Below are positions 25,194-34,684 of a DNA stretch of 64,000 nucleotides, in pieces. Both the position numbers and the translations under genes were made by a program. Every line of letters begins with the position of its first letter. Within the stretch, counting starts at the first letter, position 1. Origin of the DNA: Sphingomonas taxi (GTDB lineage: Bacteria > Pseudomonadota > Alphaproteobacteria > Sphingomonadales > Sphingomonadaceae); NCBI GenBank assembly GCA_003243195.1, contig QFQI01000002.1, positions 124,001 to 188,000 on the forward strand, written 5' to 3'. The notes under the pieces were generated by a model. The model did no database searches. It was not told the DNA's origin and saw nothing but the letters and a program-made list of their open reading frames with translations.

Positions 25194-26531
25194 GTGACCT
25201 CCGGCGAACCGCGCGTGACCGCGGCCCCTTCGCTCCCCCTCCTGCCGCCGCGCGTCCGCGCCGCGATCGGCGAGCATCGGCTGGCGCGGCTGTTCGCACT
25301 GGCGGATCAGGGCTTCCAGGGACTGGGCAGCATCGTCGCCAGCGCGGTGCTCGGGCGCAGCCTGTCGCCCGAGCAGTTCGGCGCGGTCGGCGTCGCGATC
25401 GGCGCCTATTATTTCGTCGCGGGTTTCCACCGCTCCGCCATCACCCTCCCCTATCTGACCGAGCATCGCGCCGCCGGCGACCGCGAGGACGACCGGCGCT
25501 ATCATTCCGACTGGTGGTGGCTGGGCCTCGCCGCGGCGCTGGCGCTGGCGATCGCGCTGGTGGCGATCGCGGGCGCGATCCTGGCCGGGTTCGAGCGGCA
25601 GCGCTGGCTGACCCTGCCGCTGGCGCTGGGCGCGGCGCTGACGCCCCCGATGCTGGCCGCCGACTTCGCGCGCCGCTGGCTCTACAAGCTGGGGCGCGCC
25701 GATCTGGCGGCGGCGGTGTCGGCGCTGTTCTTCGCCGCGCTGATCGGCGGCGCGATCGTGGCCGCGCGCGTGCGGCCGGATGCGCCGGCCGGCGTCGCGG
25801 CCTGGGCGAGCGCGGCGACGCTGACGACGCTCGCCGCGCTGGCGGTGCTGCGACCGACCGCCCCGGCGGCGCGCCGCGCCTGGGCGCGGTTCGCGCCGCA
25901 CGCGCCGTTCGCGGGCTGGCTGTCGCTCAACATCTTCCCCTATACGGTCTACAGCACCGCGACCGTCGTGATCCTGATCGGCGCGCTGCTGGGGCCGGGC
26001 GCGGCGGCGGTGTTCACCGCGGCGCGCACGCTGACCAACCCGGCGGTCAGCATCGTCTCCGCGATCGATTCGACCGACAAGCCGCGCGCCGCCGCCGCGC
26101 TCGCGGAGGGTGGCAGCCGCGGGCTGGCGCGCGCGATCGCCGGGACGCGCCGCACGCTGATCGTGCTGACCGGGGGCTATCTGGCGCTGGTCGCGCTGTT
26201 CGCGCATCCGCTGATCGCGCTGGCCTTCCACGGCCAATATGCGGGGGTCGAGCGCGACGTGCAGTTGTTGTGCGCGGCGTTCTTCCTGTTCTGCCTCAAC
26301 CAGCCGTCGGAGACGCTGCTGATCGTGCTGCGCGCCAGCCGGACGCTGTTCGTCACGCGGCTGGCGACCGCGATCGTGACGCTCGCCGCGCTGGTGCTTG
26401 CCATCCCGCACGGCGTGCCCGGCATGGCGCTGGCGATCGCCGCCAGCCAGATCGCCAATATCGTGCTGCTCACGCTCGCCGAACGCCACGCCTTGCGTCG
26501 CCACACCGCCGCCGAACAGGTGCCCGCATGA
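25194..26531 (+). CDS. Oligosaccharide flippase (Wzx, MATE/MVF-like)
   Basis: A 445-aa protein with about twelve hydrophobic segments, in keeping with Wzx/PST flippases that move undecaprenyl-linked repeat units across the inner membrane. The N-terminal segment (A-D-Q-G-F-Q-G-L-G-S-I-V-A-S-A-V-L-G-R) matches the start of polysaccharide transporter family proteins. Start GTG 25194 follows the kinase stop by 19 bases. The 3' end overlaps the next GT2 by ATGA. Its position between Wzc-like and GT genes supports the role; sequence conservation in this family is low. Confidence 0.85.
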   Translation: MTSGEPRVTAAPSLPLLPPRVRAAIGEHRLARLFALADQGFQGLGSIVASAVLGRSLSPEQFGAVGVAIGAYYFVAGFHRSAITLPYLTEHRAAGDREDDRRYHSDWWWLGLAAALALAIALVAIAGAILAGFERQRWLTLPLALGAALTPPMLAADFARRWLYKLGRADLAAAVSALFFAALIGGAIVAARVRPDAPAGVAAWASAATLTTLAALAVLRPTAPAARRAWARFAPHAPFAGWLSLNIFPYTVYSTATVVILIGALLGPGAAAVFTAARTLTNPAVSIVSAIDSTDKPRAAAALAEGGSRGLARAIAGTRRTLIVLTGGYLALVALFAHPLIALAFHGQYAGVERDVQLLCAAFFLFCLNQPSETLLIVLRASRTLFVTRLATAIVTLAALVLAIPHGVPGMALAIAASQIANIVLLTLAERHALRRHTAAEQVPA

Positions 26532-27421
26532 CCATCCGTTTCTCCGTCGTCGTCCTCACCTATGCGCGCGACGCCATCCTCGCCGACACGCTGGCGCGGC
26601 TGGCCGAGTGCCTGGGCGCGCGTGAGGATTACGAGGTGATCCTGGTCGACAACAATCCCATGCGCGACGATCGCGAGGCGCTGCTGGCGCGGTTCGCGCA
26701 CCGGCAATATCTGTTCTCCGGCGGCAACAAGGGCGTGCACGCGCGCAACGACGGGTTCGATGCGGCGCGCGGCGCGTATATCGTGCTGCTGGACGATGAC
26801 GTGCTGGTCGAAACGCCCGCCATGCTCGATCTGTTCGCCGCGCGCTTCGCCGAGGACGACCGGCTGGGGGCGATCACGGTGCGCAAGCATGTGCGCGGCG
26901 AGACGCGGCGGCGCGTCGACCTGATCCCGCACACGCGCAAGGACGTCGACCTGGCCTCGACGTTCCTCACCTTCCGCTTCGTCGGCGGGTGCGTCGCGTT
27001 CCGCACCGCGTGCCTGCGCGAAGTGGGCGGGTTTCTGCCCGATTTCTTCTACGGGCTGGAAGAGATCGAGCTGTCGTACCGGATCATCGATGCCGGCTGG
27101 CGGATCCGCTACGATCCGTCGGTCGCATGCGAGGAGCTGGAGCATCCCGCCGGACGCGACGCCCGGAAGCGCGTCCAGACGCAGCGGCTGGCGAACAAAT
27201 ATATCATCAGCTATCTCAGGATGCCGTTTCCGGAGGTGCTGGTGAACGCCGCGCTTTTCACCCCCTATCTGCTGCTGCGCCAGCGTGGGCAGGCGAGCGT
27301 CGCCGGCGCGGTGCGGCAGTTCCTGGCGTGGCGCCGCCGCCCCGACCGGCCGCCGCGCAAGGCGATCTCCCGCGACACCGCCGCCTATATCCGCGCGTGC
27401 GGCGGATCGGTGTGGCGATGA
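26528..27421 (+). CDS. Glycosyltransferase family 2
   Basis: A 297-aa GT-A enzyme. F-S-V-V-V-L-T-Y-A-R-D at residues 5-15, I-L-V-D-N-N-P-M-R near 38-46, G-G-N-K-G-V-H-A-R-N near 66-75, and L-L-D-D-D-V near 87-92 as the DXD site. G-G-C-V-A-F-R and F-Y-G-L-E-E-I-E-L-S mark the acceptor half. This pattern is close to rhamnosyltransferase-like GT2 proteins, but the sugar cannot be fixed. ATG 26528 overlaps the flippase stop, and the gene ends in a further ATGA overlap with GH16, so translation is coupled on both sides. Confidence 0.88.
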   Translation: MTIRFSVVVLTYARDAILADTLARLAECLGAREDYEVILVDNNPMRDDREALLARFAHRQYLFSGGNKGVHARNDGFDAARGAYIVLLDDDVLVETPAMLDLFAARFAEDDRLGAITVRKHVRGETRRRVDLIPHTRKDVDLASTFLTFRFVGGCVAFRTACLREVGGFLPDFFYGLEEIELSYRIIDAGWRIRYDPSVACEELEHPAGRDARKRVQTQRLANKYIISYLRMPFPEVLVNAALFTPYLLLRQRGQASVAGAVRQFLAWRRRPDRPPRKAISRDTAAYIRACGGSVWR

Positions 27422-28287
27422 TCGTGCGGCTGGCGCTGCTGGCGGCGGCGGTATGGGCGGGCTGGTCCGCCACGCCCGCGCGGCTCGATCGCACACGGCT
27501 GCGCCCGGCGTTCGCGGAGGAGTTCGACCGCGCGCCCGACTTCTACGATGCGCGCAGCAACCCGCGCGGGCGGTGGAAGACCAATTACTGGTTCGGGGTG
27601 CAGGACACGCGCGGCGCCAAGGGGTGGGAGCCGCGTACGCTGGCGCCCAATGCCGAGCTGCAATATTACGGCGATCCGCATGCGGGCATGTCGGCGTTCG
27701 AATGGCGCCCCGGCGTGCTGACGATCGCCGCGCGGCCCAACCCGTATCGCCGCGATCCCGCCACCCATGCGCTGCCGTACCTGTCGGGCCTCATCACCAC
27801 GGAGAAGTCGTTCCACTTCACCTATGGCTATGTCGAGGCGCGCGTGGCGTTCCCGTCGCGCAAGGGGATCTGGCCGGCGTTCTGGCTGCTGCCGGTCCCC
27901 GCGATGAAGGACGGCCAGCCGCAGCAGCCCGGCCCGACCGAGATCGACGTGTTCGAATCGATCGGCGAGCCGGGCAAATTGTATTTCACCTGGTTCCCGA
28001 ACCTGCCGGGCAACCAGAAGAAGGGCGACGGGCTGGCGATGCAGACCGGCGCCGACCTGTCCGCCTTCCACACCTATGGCATGCTGGTCACGCCGGACGC
28101 GCTGGTGTGGTATTTCGACGATCGCGAGGTGCGGCGCGTGCCCAACAGGGATTATCACCAGCCGCTCTACCTGCTGCTGAACCTAGCGATCGGCGGGACG
28201 TGGCCGGGCGCGCCGGCGGCCGACACGCCATGGCCGGCCCGGATGCGGATCGACTGGGTGCGCGGCTATCGGCTGGCCGGGCGATGA
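27418..28287 (+). CDS. Glycoside hydrolase family 16 (periplasmic/secreted)
   Basis: A 289-aa GH16 enzyme with a hydrophobic N-terminal signal (about residues 3-20). The catalytic motif E-I-D-V-F-E is intact, with Glu175 as nucleophile and Glu180 as acid/base and Asp177 between. W-P-A-F-W-L-L-P lies just before it, as in the beta-glucanase family, and L-L-L-N-L-A-I-G-G-T-W near 255 closes the beta-jelly roll. Like ExoK and other EPS-cluster GH16 enzymes, it may cleave nascent polymer and set chain length. The substrate linkage is unknown. ATG 27418 overlaps the previous stop and the 3' end overlaps the aldo/keto reductase start. Confidence 0.9.
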   Translation: MIVRLALLAAAVWAGWSATPARLDRTRLRPAFAEEFDRAPDFYDARSNPRGRWKTNYWFGVQDTRGAKGWEPRTLAPNAELQYYGDPHAGMSAFEWRPGVLTIAARPNPYRRDPATHALPYLSGLITTEKSFHFTYGYVEARVAFPSRKGIWPAFWLLPVPAMKDGQPQQPGPTEIDVFESIGEPGKLYFTWFPNLPGNQKKGDGLAMQTGADLSAFHTYGMLVTPDALVWYFDDREVRRVPNRDYHQPLYLLLNLAIGGTWPGAPAADTPWPARMRIDWVRGYRLAGR

Positions 28288-29099
28288 GCACCGCGAAGGT
28301 ATCGCGGCTCGGGCTGGGCGGCAGCCGGTTCGGATCGTTCGGCAATCCCGCGCCCGCCGCGGAAAGCGAGCGGCTGGTGCAGGTCGCGCTCGACCTGGGC
28401 GTGGGCGTGATCGACACCGCCAGCATCTACGGACAGGGCGACAGCGAGCGGATCATCGGTCGCGCGATCGCCGGCCGGCGCGATGCGGCGTTCGTCGTCA
28501 CCAAGGGCGGACTGACCTTCTCAGCCAAATACCGGCTGCTGCGCACCGCCAAGCCGCTGGTGCGCGCGGTGCTGGCGCGGCGTGCGCGGGGAAGCACGGT
28601 CACCGCGCAACGCAGCGAGGCGATGCGCAGCGACTGGCGTCCGCGCGCGATCGTCGCCAGCCTGGAGGCGTCGCTCCGCCGGCTGCGCACCGACCGGGTG
28701 GAGGCGTTCCTGCTCCACAGTCCCCCGCCGCACGTCGCCGGTGACGACGAACTGGCGCTGGCGCTGGTCGCGGCGCGCGCGGCGGGCAAGGCGCTGCACG
28801 TGGGCGTGTCGTGCGACGACATGGCGACGCTGGACGCCGCCCTCGACCAGCCCGGCTATGACGTGCTGGAACTGCCGTGGACCGTGATCGCTGCGCTCGG
28901 CCGGCGTGCGGACACGATCGCGCAGCGCGGGCATCTGGTGCTGGCGCGCGAGGTGGTGACGCAGCAGCCCGGCATGTCGCCCGCGCAGGCGGTGGCGCGC
29001 GCGATCGCGCACCCCACGGTGGACTGCACCGTGGTGGGCACCGGGCGGGTCGAGCATCTGCGCGCGCTGGCGGCGATCGCGCGCGGGGCGACGCGATGA
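28284..29099 (+). CDS. Aldo/keto reductase
   Basis: A 271-aa NADPH-dependent oxidoreductase with a TIM-barrel. The catalytic tetrad is visible: Asp44 and Tyr49 in V-I-D-T-A-S-I-Y-G, Lys74 in V-V-T-K-G-G, and His145 in F-L-L-H-S-P-P. The C-terminus ends in the usual I-A-H-P-T-V-D-C-T-V-V-G-T-G block. It is coupled by ATGA overlaps to GH16 upstream and to the GMC oxidoreductase downstream. That context argues for a sugar or sugar-nucleotide carbonyl as substrate in polysaccharide modification; this is inference. The long open frame upstream of ATG 28284 is a shadow of GH16. Confidence 0.88.
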   Translation: MSTAKVSRLGLGGSRFGSFGNPAPAAESERLVQVALDLGVGVIDTASIYGQGDSERIIGRAIAGRRDAAFVVTKGGLTFSAKYRLLRTAKPLVRAVLARRARGSTVTAQRSEAMRSDWRPRAIVASLEASLRRLRTDRVEAFLLHSPPPHVAGDDELALALVAARAAGKALHVGVSCDDMATLDAALDQPGYDVLELPWTVIAALGRRADTIAQRGHLVLAREVVTQQPGMSPAQAVARAIAHPTVDCTVVGTGRVEHLRALAAIARGATR

Positions 29100-30769
29100 T
29101 CGCCGACGCGCGCCGCGCCGCGCTGCCCGACCGGATCGCCGCCGACCTCGTGATCGTCGGCGCGGGACCGGCCGGGATCACGCTGGCGCTGGCGCTGGAG
29201 GATGCCGGGTTCGACATCGTGCTGGTGGAGGCGGGCGGCGACCGCTTCGACAAGGCGGGGCAGGAGTTCCTGCGCGCGCAATCGGTGTCGCCGCCCGCGC
29301 ATTCGCCGGGCGAGATGTACCGCCGCCGGCAGTTGGGCGGGGCCAGCGCGGTATGGGGCGGGCGCTGCATCCCCTTCGACCCGATCGACTTCGAGGAACG
29401 GCCATGGATGCCCGCCGCGCACTGGCCGATGGGGTATGACGAGGTGGCGCGCTTCTACCCCCGCGCAATGGCGCTGGCGGAGGCGGGGCTTGCGGAGTTC
29501 GACGCCGCCGCCGCCGACCCGCGCGACGCCGCGCCGGCGCTGCCCGGCGTGGGCGACGATGCGGTGCTGGAGCGGATCGAACGCTTCAGCCACCCGACCG
29601 ATTTCGGCGGCTGGTATCGCCAGCGGCTGGCGCGCGCGCCGCGCATCCGGCTGCTGACGCACGCGCCGGTCGAACAGATCCTGACGAACGCCGACGGCCA
29701 TGCGGCGGCCGGCGTGCGACTGCTGCTGCCGGACGGACGCCGCACGACGGTCGACGCGCCGCGCGTGGTGATCGCCGCCGGGGGGATCGAAACCGCGCGG
29801 CTGCTGCTGGCCAGCGACGAGGTACGTGCCGGGGGATTGGGCAACGAGCACGATCTGGTCGGGCGCTATTATCAATGCCATTTGGAGGGTGAACTGGGCA
29901 CGATCGCCTTCCATCCCCCCGGGGGTCATGCGCGGTTCGACTATTTCCGCTCGCATGACGGCGTATATTGCCGGCGCTACCTGTGGCTGTCGCCGGCGGC
30001 ACAGCGGCGCGAGCGGCTGGCCGGGCTGGTGCTGCGCCCCGCGCATCCCGGGATCGTCGATCCGGCGCATCGCCACCCGGTCCTGTCGGCGATGTATCTG
30101 GCCAAGAGCCTGATCGTACCGGAATATGCGCGCAAGATGACCGCGCTGGAGCATGACGCGCGGCGGCGGCACGGCGGATCGAATGCCGCCTTCCACGCCG
30201 CGCATCTGCGCAACGTGCTGCTGGGCGCGCCGCGGCTGGCGGGCTTCGGCTGGGACTGGACACGGCGGCGGATCCTGGCGCGCCGCAAGCTGCCGTCGGT
30301 GGTGCTGGCGGAGCGCGGCGGCGTCTATCCGCTCGACCTGAACGGCGAGCAGGAGCCGCATCGCGACAGCCGCGTGCGGCTGGGCGACCAGCGTGACGCC
30401 GCCGGGATGCGGCGCGCGATCATCGACTGGCGCTGCACCGCCGCGGATCGCGCGCGCATGATCGCCGGGGTGCGCGTGATCGCGGCGGCGGTGAACCGCA
30501 GCGGCGCGGCGACGGTGACGCTGGACGATGCCGACGCCGAACGCTGGGCCGACCATCCGGTGCCGGTCGGCGGGCACCATATCGGCACCGCCCGCATGGC
30601 CGCCGACGCGCGGAACGGCGTGTGCGACGGCAATGCCGAGCTGTTCGGCACCCGAGGCATCTACATCGCCGGGGCGGCGGCATTCGCCACGTCGAGTTTC
30701 GCTAACCCGACGCTGACGCTGCTCGCCCTGACGCTGCGGCTGGCGGAGCATCTGCGCGAACGGCGGTAG
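29096..30769 (+). CDS. GMC-family FAD oxidoreductase
   Basis: A 557-aa flavoprotein. The dinucleotide-binding motif V-G-A-G-P-A-G-I-T is at residues 18-26. The GMC loop R-R-R-Q-L-G-G-A-S-A-V-W-G-G-R is near 78-92. A second FAD contact, V-V-I-A-A-G-G-I-E-T-A-R-L-L-L, is near 223. The C-terminus carries G-G-H-H-I-G-T-A-R-M with the catalytic His, then F-A-N-P-T-L-T. No export signal is seen, so it should act in the cytoplasm on an alcohol, perhaps a sugar hydroxyl. Paired with the aldo/keto reductase it could run an oxidation/reduction (epimerisation) on a sugar; that is a hypothesis. It ends the export operon. Confidence 0.88.
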   Translation: MIADARRAALPDRIAADLVIVGAGPAGITLALALEDAGFDIVLVEAGGDRFDKAGQEFLRAQSVSPPAHSPGEMYRRRQLGGASAVWGGRCIPFDPIDFEERPWMPAAHWPMGYDEVARFYPRAMALAEAGLAEFDAAAADPRDAAPALPGVGDDAVLERIERFSHPTDFGGWYRQRLARAPRIRLLTHAPVEQILTNADGHAAAGVRLLLPDGRRTTVDAPRVVIAAGGIETARLLLASDEVRAGGLGNEHDLVGRYYQCHLEGELGTIAFHPPGGHARFDYFRSHDGVYCRRYLWLSPAAQRRERLAGLVLRPAHPGIVDPAHRHPVLSAMYLAKSLIVPEYARKMTALEHDARRRHGGSNAAFHAAHLRNVLLGAPRLAGFGWDWTRRRILARRKLPSVVLAERGGVYPLDLNGEQEPHRDSRVRLGDQRDAAGMRRAIIDWRCTAADRARMIAGVRVIAAAVNRSGAATVTLDDADAERWADHPVPVGGHHIGTARMAADARNGVCDGNAELFGTRGIYIAGAAAFATSSFANPTLTLLALTLRLAEHLRERR

Positions 30770-31060
30770 CGCGCGCTGGGGCGCGACACCCCGTTCCCGC
30801 GCACCTGACCGCTGCAAACCATCGCGCTGCCACGCCCCTGCCCGTCCGCGACGCGGGGATCCGGTGACGCGGCGTTCCGACCTACGGGATCGAGCCGCAA
30901 ACCTGATCCGCTCTCCCTTGGCGCTCAGGAGAGGCCGGACCTGCCGAGGCCCCGCCTCGACGGCCATGCATTTCGAGACGGCGTTTTCCACGTCGCCCGA
31001 CACGAACGGATCAGGTTCGATGCGCGTTGCTCGACGGCCGGCGTGCCGCCGCCGTGCCGG
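30770..31060. other. Intergenic gap between convergent genes
   Basis: The 291 bases between the GMC oxidoreductase stop and the helicase stop show no coding pattern, no clear intrinsic terminator and no repeat that I can support. The frames open here are shadows with biased composition. Confidence 0.5.
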
Positions 31061-32461
31061 TCAGGAGGTCAGCGCGACCCGCAGGAAGTCCGGGATCGGG
31101 CCGTTCCAGCCGCCATCGTCGGCCGGAGTGGGTGCGGGAACCGGCGCGGGGGCGGCGTCCCATTGCTCGCGCTGCTGCCGTGGGCGCTCGCGACGCGGCG
31201 GCTCCTGCGCGGCGCGGGACGGACGCTGCGCGACCGGCGCGGTGTCGCGACGCGGCTCGGCCGGCGCGGTGTCGCGCGCGCGGCGGCGTTCGCGGGCACG
31301 CGGCGCTTCCGCGGCCGCCGGCTCCTCCGCCGCGACCGGCGGCGTCGCGTCCAGCCGCGCGATCTTCTGGCCGGTCAGCTTCTCGATATTGTCGATATTC
31401 TCGACGTCGTCCGGCCCGACCAGCGTATAGGCCACGCCGGTCGCGCCGCCGCGCCCGGTGCGGCCGATGCGGTGGACGTAATCGTCAGGGTGCCACGGCG
31501 CGTCGAAGTTGAAGACGTGGCTAACGCCCTTGATGTCCAGCCCGCGCGCCGCGACGTCGCTGGCGACCAGGATGTTGATCTCGCCCTTCTTGAAACGGTC
31601 CAGTTCCGCCAGCCGCGCCGGCTGGTCCATGTCGCCATGGATCTCGCCGCTCGACAAGCCATGCCCCTTCAGGCTCTTGTTGAGCTCGCGCACCGTCGTC
31701 TTGCGGTTGCAGAAGATGATCGCGGTGCGCACCTCCTCCTGCGCCAGCAGCGCGCGCAGCGTCTTGCGCTTCTCGAACGCCGACCCCTTCACCGGCACCA
31801 CCCACTGGGTGATGTTGACGTTGGTGGTGGCGGGACGCGCCACTTCGATCGTCTTGGGATTGTTCAGGAAACGATCCGCCAGCTTCTTGATCGGCGGCGG
31901 CATCGTCGCGGAGAACAGCAAGGTCTGGCGCTGCGCGGGCAGCTTGGTGCAGATCTCCTCGATATCGGGGATGAACCCCATGTCGAGCATCCGGTCCGCC
32001 TCGTCGATCACCAGCATCGAACAGCCGGTCAGCAGGATCTTGCCGCGCCCGAACAGGTCCATCAATCGGCCGGGTGTGGCGATCAGCACGTCGACGCCGC
32101 GTTCCAGCGCCTTCACCTGATCGCCCATCTGCACGCCGCCGATCAGCAGCGCCATCGAGAGCTTGTGATACTTGCCGTAGATCTCGAAATTCTCGGCGAC
32201 CTGCGCGGCCAGTTCGCGCGTCGGCTCCAGGATCAGGCTGCGCGGCATCCGCGCGCGGCTGCGGCCGTGGGCGAGGATGTCGATCATCGGCAGCACGAAG
32301 CTGGCGGTCTTGCCTGTGCCGGTCTGCGCCACGCCGATGATGTCGCGCATCATCAGCACCGGCGGGATCGCGCTCGCCTGGATCGGCGTCGGCTCGGTAT
32401 AGCCGGTGTCGCCGACGGCGCGGAGGAGTTCATCGGAAAGGCCGAGGTCGGCGAAGCTCAT
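31061..32461 (-). CDS. DEAD-box RNA helicase
   Basis: A 466-aa ATP-dependent RNA helicase. The Q motif region (F-A-D-L-G-L ... P-T-P-I-Q) is at residues 3-32. Walker A is A-Q-T-G-T-G-K-T near 45-52, motif II is D-E-A-D near 150, motif III is S-A-T near 181, and motif VI is H-R-I-G-R-T-G-R near 327. After about residue 375 there is a basic, Arg/Glu/Pro-rich tail that probably binds RNA. It most resembles RhlE-type helicases of ribosome assembly and mRNA turnover. The frame opens at 32524, but ATG 32461 (M-S-F-A-D-L-G-L) is the natural start. Confidence 0.93.
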   Translation of the reverse strand: MSFADLGLSDELLRAVGDTGYTEPTPIQASAIPPVLMMRDIIGVAQTGTGKTASFVLPMIDILAHGRSRARMPRSLILEPTRELAAQVAENFEIYGKYHKLSMALLIGGVQMGDQVKALERGVDVLIATPGRLMDLFGRGKILLTGCSMLVIDEADRMLDMGFIPDIEEICTKLPAQRQTLLFSATMPPPIKKLADRFLNNPKTIEVARPATTNVNITQWVVPVKGSAFEKRKTLRALLAQEEVRTAIIFCNRKTTVRELNKSLKGHGLSSGEIHGDMDQPARLAELDRFKKGEINILVASDVAARGLDIKGVSHVFNFDAPWHPDDYVHRIGRTGRGGATGVAYTLVGPDDVENIDNIEKLTGQKIARLDATPPVAAEEPAAAEAPRARERRRARDTAPAEPRRDTAPVAQRPSRAAQEPPRRERPRQQREQWDAAPAPVPAPTPADDGGWNGPIPDFLRVALTS

Positions 32462-32603
32462 GCAATAGTCCGGGCTGTCGGGCGGCGCGGCATGCCGGTT
32501 CCCATCATCCCCGCGCTTCCCCATTCACCGCGCAAAGTCAAGAAATTTGCGCTTCCCGGGGCGATCATCGCCGCCCCGACACGCGCGCAACGACCATGCC
32601 GCG

Positions 32604-33077
32604 CTACTTCTTCGCCTTCTTGGGCACCAGCATGCGGAACCGCGTGATCGCGCAATAGGCGCCGGACCGCGAACGCAACGCATCGCGACCGGCGCACAAT
32701 TGCCCGTCCGGCGTCGGCTTCAGGTAGAAGCCGCGATAGAAGTCCAGCGTCGGGCAATCGTCGTCCAGCTTCGCGCGCATCCGCCGCGTGCCGCCGATCA
32801 CCAGGTCGACCTCGCCCTCGCGGTCGATCGCCGCGCCGGTCAGCGCGCCCATCATGACGCATTGCGGCCCCTTCTTCTCGTCCCAGCGCACCTGTGGCGG
32901 CGGTGGCGGGCCGCCGCGCGTCGGCGAGCCGGACACGCGCGGGATGCGGATGATGAGCCGTTCGTGGATGGTGAGCTGTGCCGTCTCCACACCGTCCAGT
33001 TGCGGCGGCGCGCTGGCGGACAGCGCGAACGGCGCCGCCGACGCGAGCAGCAGGACGGACGGTGGGCGAAGGGTCAT
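32604..33077 (-). CDS. Secreted hypothetical protein
   Basis: A 157-aa protein with an N-terminal signal sequence (about residues 1-22, ending A-L-S-A-S-A). The mature part has four cysteines that could pair in the periplasm, a Pro-rich loop (G-G-P-P-P-P-P-Q) and a basic tail ending K-K-A-K-K. It is encoded upstream of the helicase on the same strand, 142 bases away. I do not recognise the family. The start at 33077 is chosen because it begins directly at the signal peptide; the frame extends eight codons further. Confidence 0.65.
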   Translation of the reverse strand: MTLRPPSVLLLASAAPFALSASAPPQLDGVETAQLTIHERLIIRIPRVSGSPTRGGPPPPPQVRWDEKKGPQCVMMGALTGAAIDREGEVDLVIGGTRRMRAKLDDDCPTLDFYRGFYLKPTPDGQLCAGRDALRSRSGAYCAITRFRMLVPKKAKK

Positions 33078-33157
33078 GTCGGAGGCGGGGCGATGCCGCA
33101 AAATGGTTGAACGGTCGATGAATTGACCACCGCGCCGATCGGCGCAAGAGACGAGTC

Positions 33158-34603
33158 ATGTCCCACGACCTGCACCGACTTGCCGAGCGACTCCGCCCGC
33201 ACCTGCCCGCGCGCGCGATCGTCACCGATCCGGCCGCGATCGCGCCGTGGCTGACCGACTGGCGACGGCGCTTCCACGGTCAATCCACGCTCCTGCTCGC
33301 CCCCGCGACGATCGTCGAGGTGCAGGCGATCGTCGACGCGGCGCGATCGCTCGGCGTGCCGCTGGTGCCGCAGGGGGGCAACAGCTCGATGGTCGGCGGC
33401 GCGACCCCGCCGCGCGACGGGCGCGCCGCGATCCTGTCGCTGCGGCGCATGAACCGCGTGCGCACGCTGGATGCCGGGGCGGGGCTGGCGATCGCGGAGG
33501 CGGGCGTGATCCTGGCCGACCTGCACGCCGCGGCGGCCAATGCCGGGCGCCGCTTCCCGCTGTCGCTGGGCGCAAAGGGCTCCGCGACGGTCGGCGGGCT
33601 GGTGTCCACCAATGCCGGGGGCACGCAGGTGCTGCGCTTCGGCACGATGCGCACGCTGGTCGCGGGGGTGGAGGCGGTGCTGCCCGACGGCACCCATTAT
33701 GATGGTCTGTCGGCGCTGAAGAAGGACAATCGCGGCTATGACATCGACCAGCTGCTGATCGGCGCCGAGGGGACGCTGGGCGTGGTCACCGCCGCCACGC
33801 TGCGGCTGGCGCCCGCGGTCGGTGCGCGCTGCGTGGCATGGGTCGGCCTCGACTCCCCCGGGGAGGCGATGGCGCTGCTGCACCGTGTCGACCACGCAAC
33901 GCCCGCGCTGGAGAGTTTCGAGTTGCTGCCCGCCGAATCGCTCGCCGCGGTGCTGGCGCACATCCCGGGCACGCGCGCGCCGCTCGCCACCGCCCACCCA
34001 TGGCATGCGCTGGTCGAGGTCACGGCGGAAGCGCCCGGCGACGATCCCGCCGCGCTGGTCGAACACGTCCTGGCCGCCGCGATCGACGATGGCGTGGTCC
34101 GCGACGCGGTGCTGGCGGCCAGCGAGGCGCAGGCCGACGCCTTCTGGCGGATCCGCGAATCGATCTCGGACGCCGAACGCGCCAGCGGGCCGGCCGCGCA
34201 GCACGACATCTCCGTGCCGGTCGCCGCGATGCCGCGCTTCATGGTCGAGGCGGCGGCGGCATGCGACGCGCGCTTCCCCGGCACGCGCGCGTCGGGATTC
34301 GGGCATCTCGGCGACGGCAACGTGCATTTCCACGTCCGCGCCGCCCCCGGCACCGATCCGGCGCATTGGTATGACGAACAGGTGCCCGTGATCTCGCGCT
34401 TCGTCCACGATCTGGTGGTCGCGGCCGGCGGCTCGATCTCGGCCGAGCACGGCATCGGCCAGATGAAGCGCGCCGAGCTGGAGCGGCTGTCCTCGCCCGC
34501 GCGCCTGTCGGCGTTGCGCGCGATCAAGCGCGCGTTCGATCCGCGCGAGCTGTTCAACCCCGGCAAGCTCGTCACGCTTGCAACCGACGCCCCCGATCAA
34601 TAG
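33158..34603 (+). CDS. FAD-linked D-2-hydroxyacid dehydrogenase (GlcD/DLD family)
   Basis: A 481-aa flavoprotein of the vanillyl-alcohol-oxidase fold. The FAD-binding PCMH domain has P-Q-G-G-N-S-S-M-V-G-G near residue 68 and G-S-A-T-V-G-G-L-V-S-T-N-A-G-G near 142, and I-G-A-E-G-T-L-G-V-V-T near 202. The C-terminal cap carries G-H-L-G-D-G-N-V-H-F-H near 385 and S-A-E-H-G-I-G-Q-M-K near 427, with F-N-P-G-K at the end. These are features of D-lactate / D-2-hydroxyglutarate dehydrogenases, which pass electrons to quinone or cytochrome. It is not possible to separate these substrates here. The gene stands alone and diverges from the secreted hypothetical protein. Confidence 0.9.
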   Translation: MSHDLHRLAERLRPHLPARAIVTDPAAIAPWLTDWRRRFHGQSTLLLAPATIVEVQAIVDAARSLGVPLVPQGGNSSMVGGATPPRDGRAAILSLRRMNRVRTLDAGAGLAIAEAGVILADLHAAAANAGRRFPLSLGAKGSATVGGLVSTNAGGTQVLRFGTMRTLVAGVEAVLPDGTHYDGLSALKKDNRGYDIDQLLIGAEGTLGVVTAATLRLAPAVGARCVAWVGLDSPGEAMALLHRVDHATPALESFELLPAESLAAVLAHIPGTRAPLATAHPWHALVEVTAEAPGDDPAALVEHVLAAAIDDGVVRDAVLAASEAQADAFWRIRESISDAERASGPAAQHDISVPVAAMPRFMVEAAAACDARFPGTRASGFGHLGDGNVHFHVRAAPGTDPAHWYDEQVPVISRFVHDLVVAAGGSISAEHGIGQMKRAELERLSSPARLSALRAIKRAFDPRELFNPGKLVTLATDAPDQ

Positions 34604-34684
34604 CACCGGCAGCGGTCCGGGGGGCGGCAGGACGCGACGCGCCCGGGGGGAAATGCAATATCACCGTCCGTTCTGGAGATCGTC

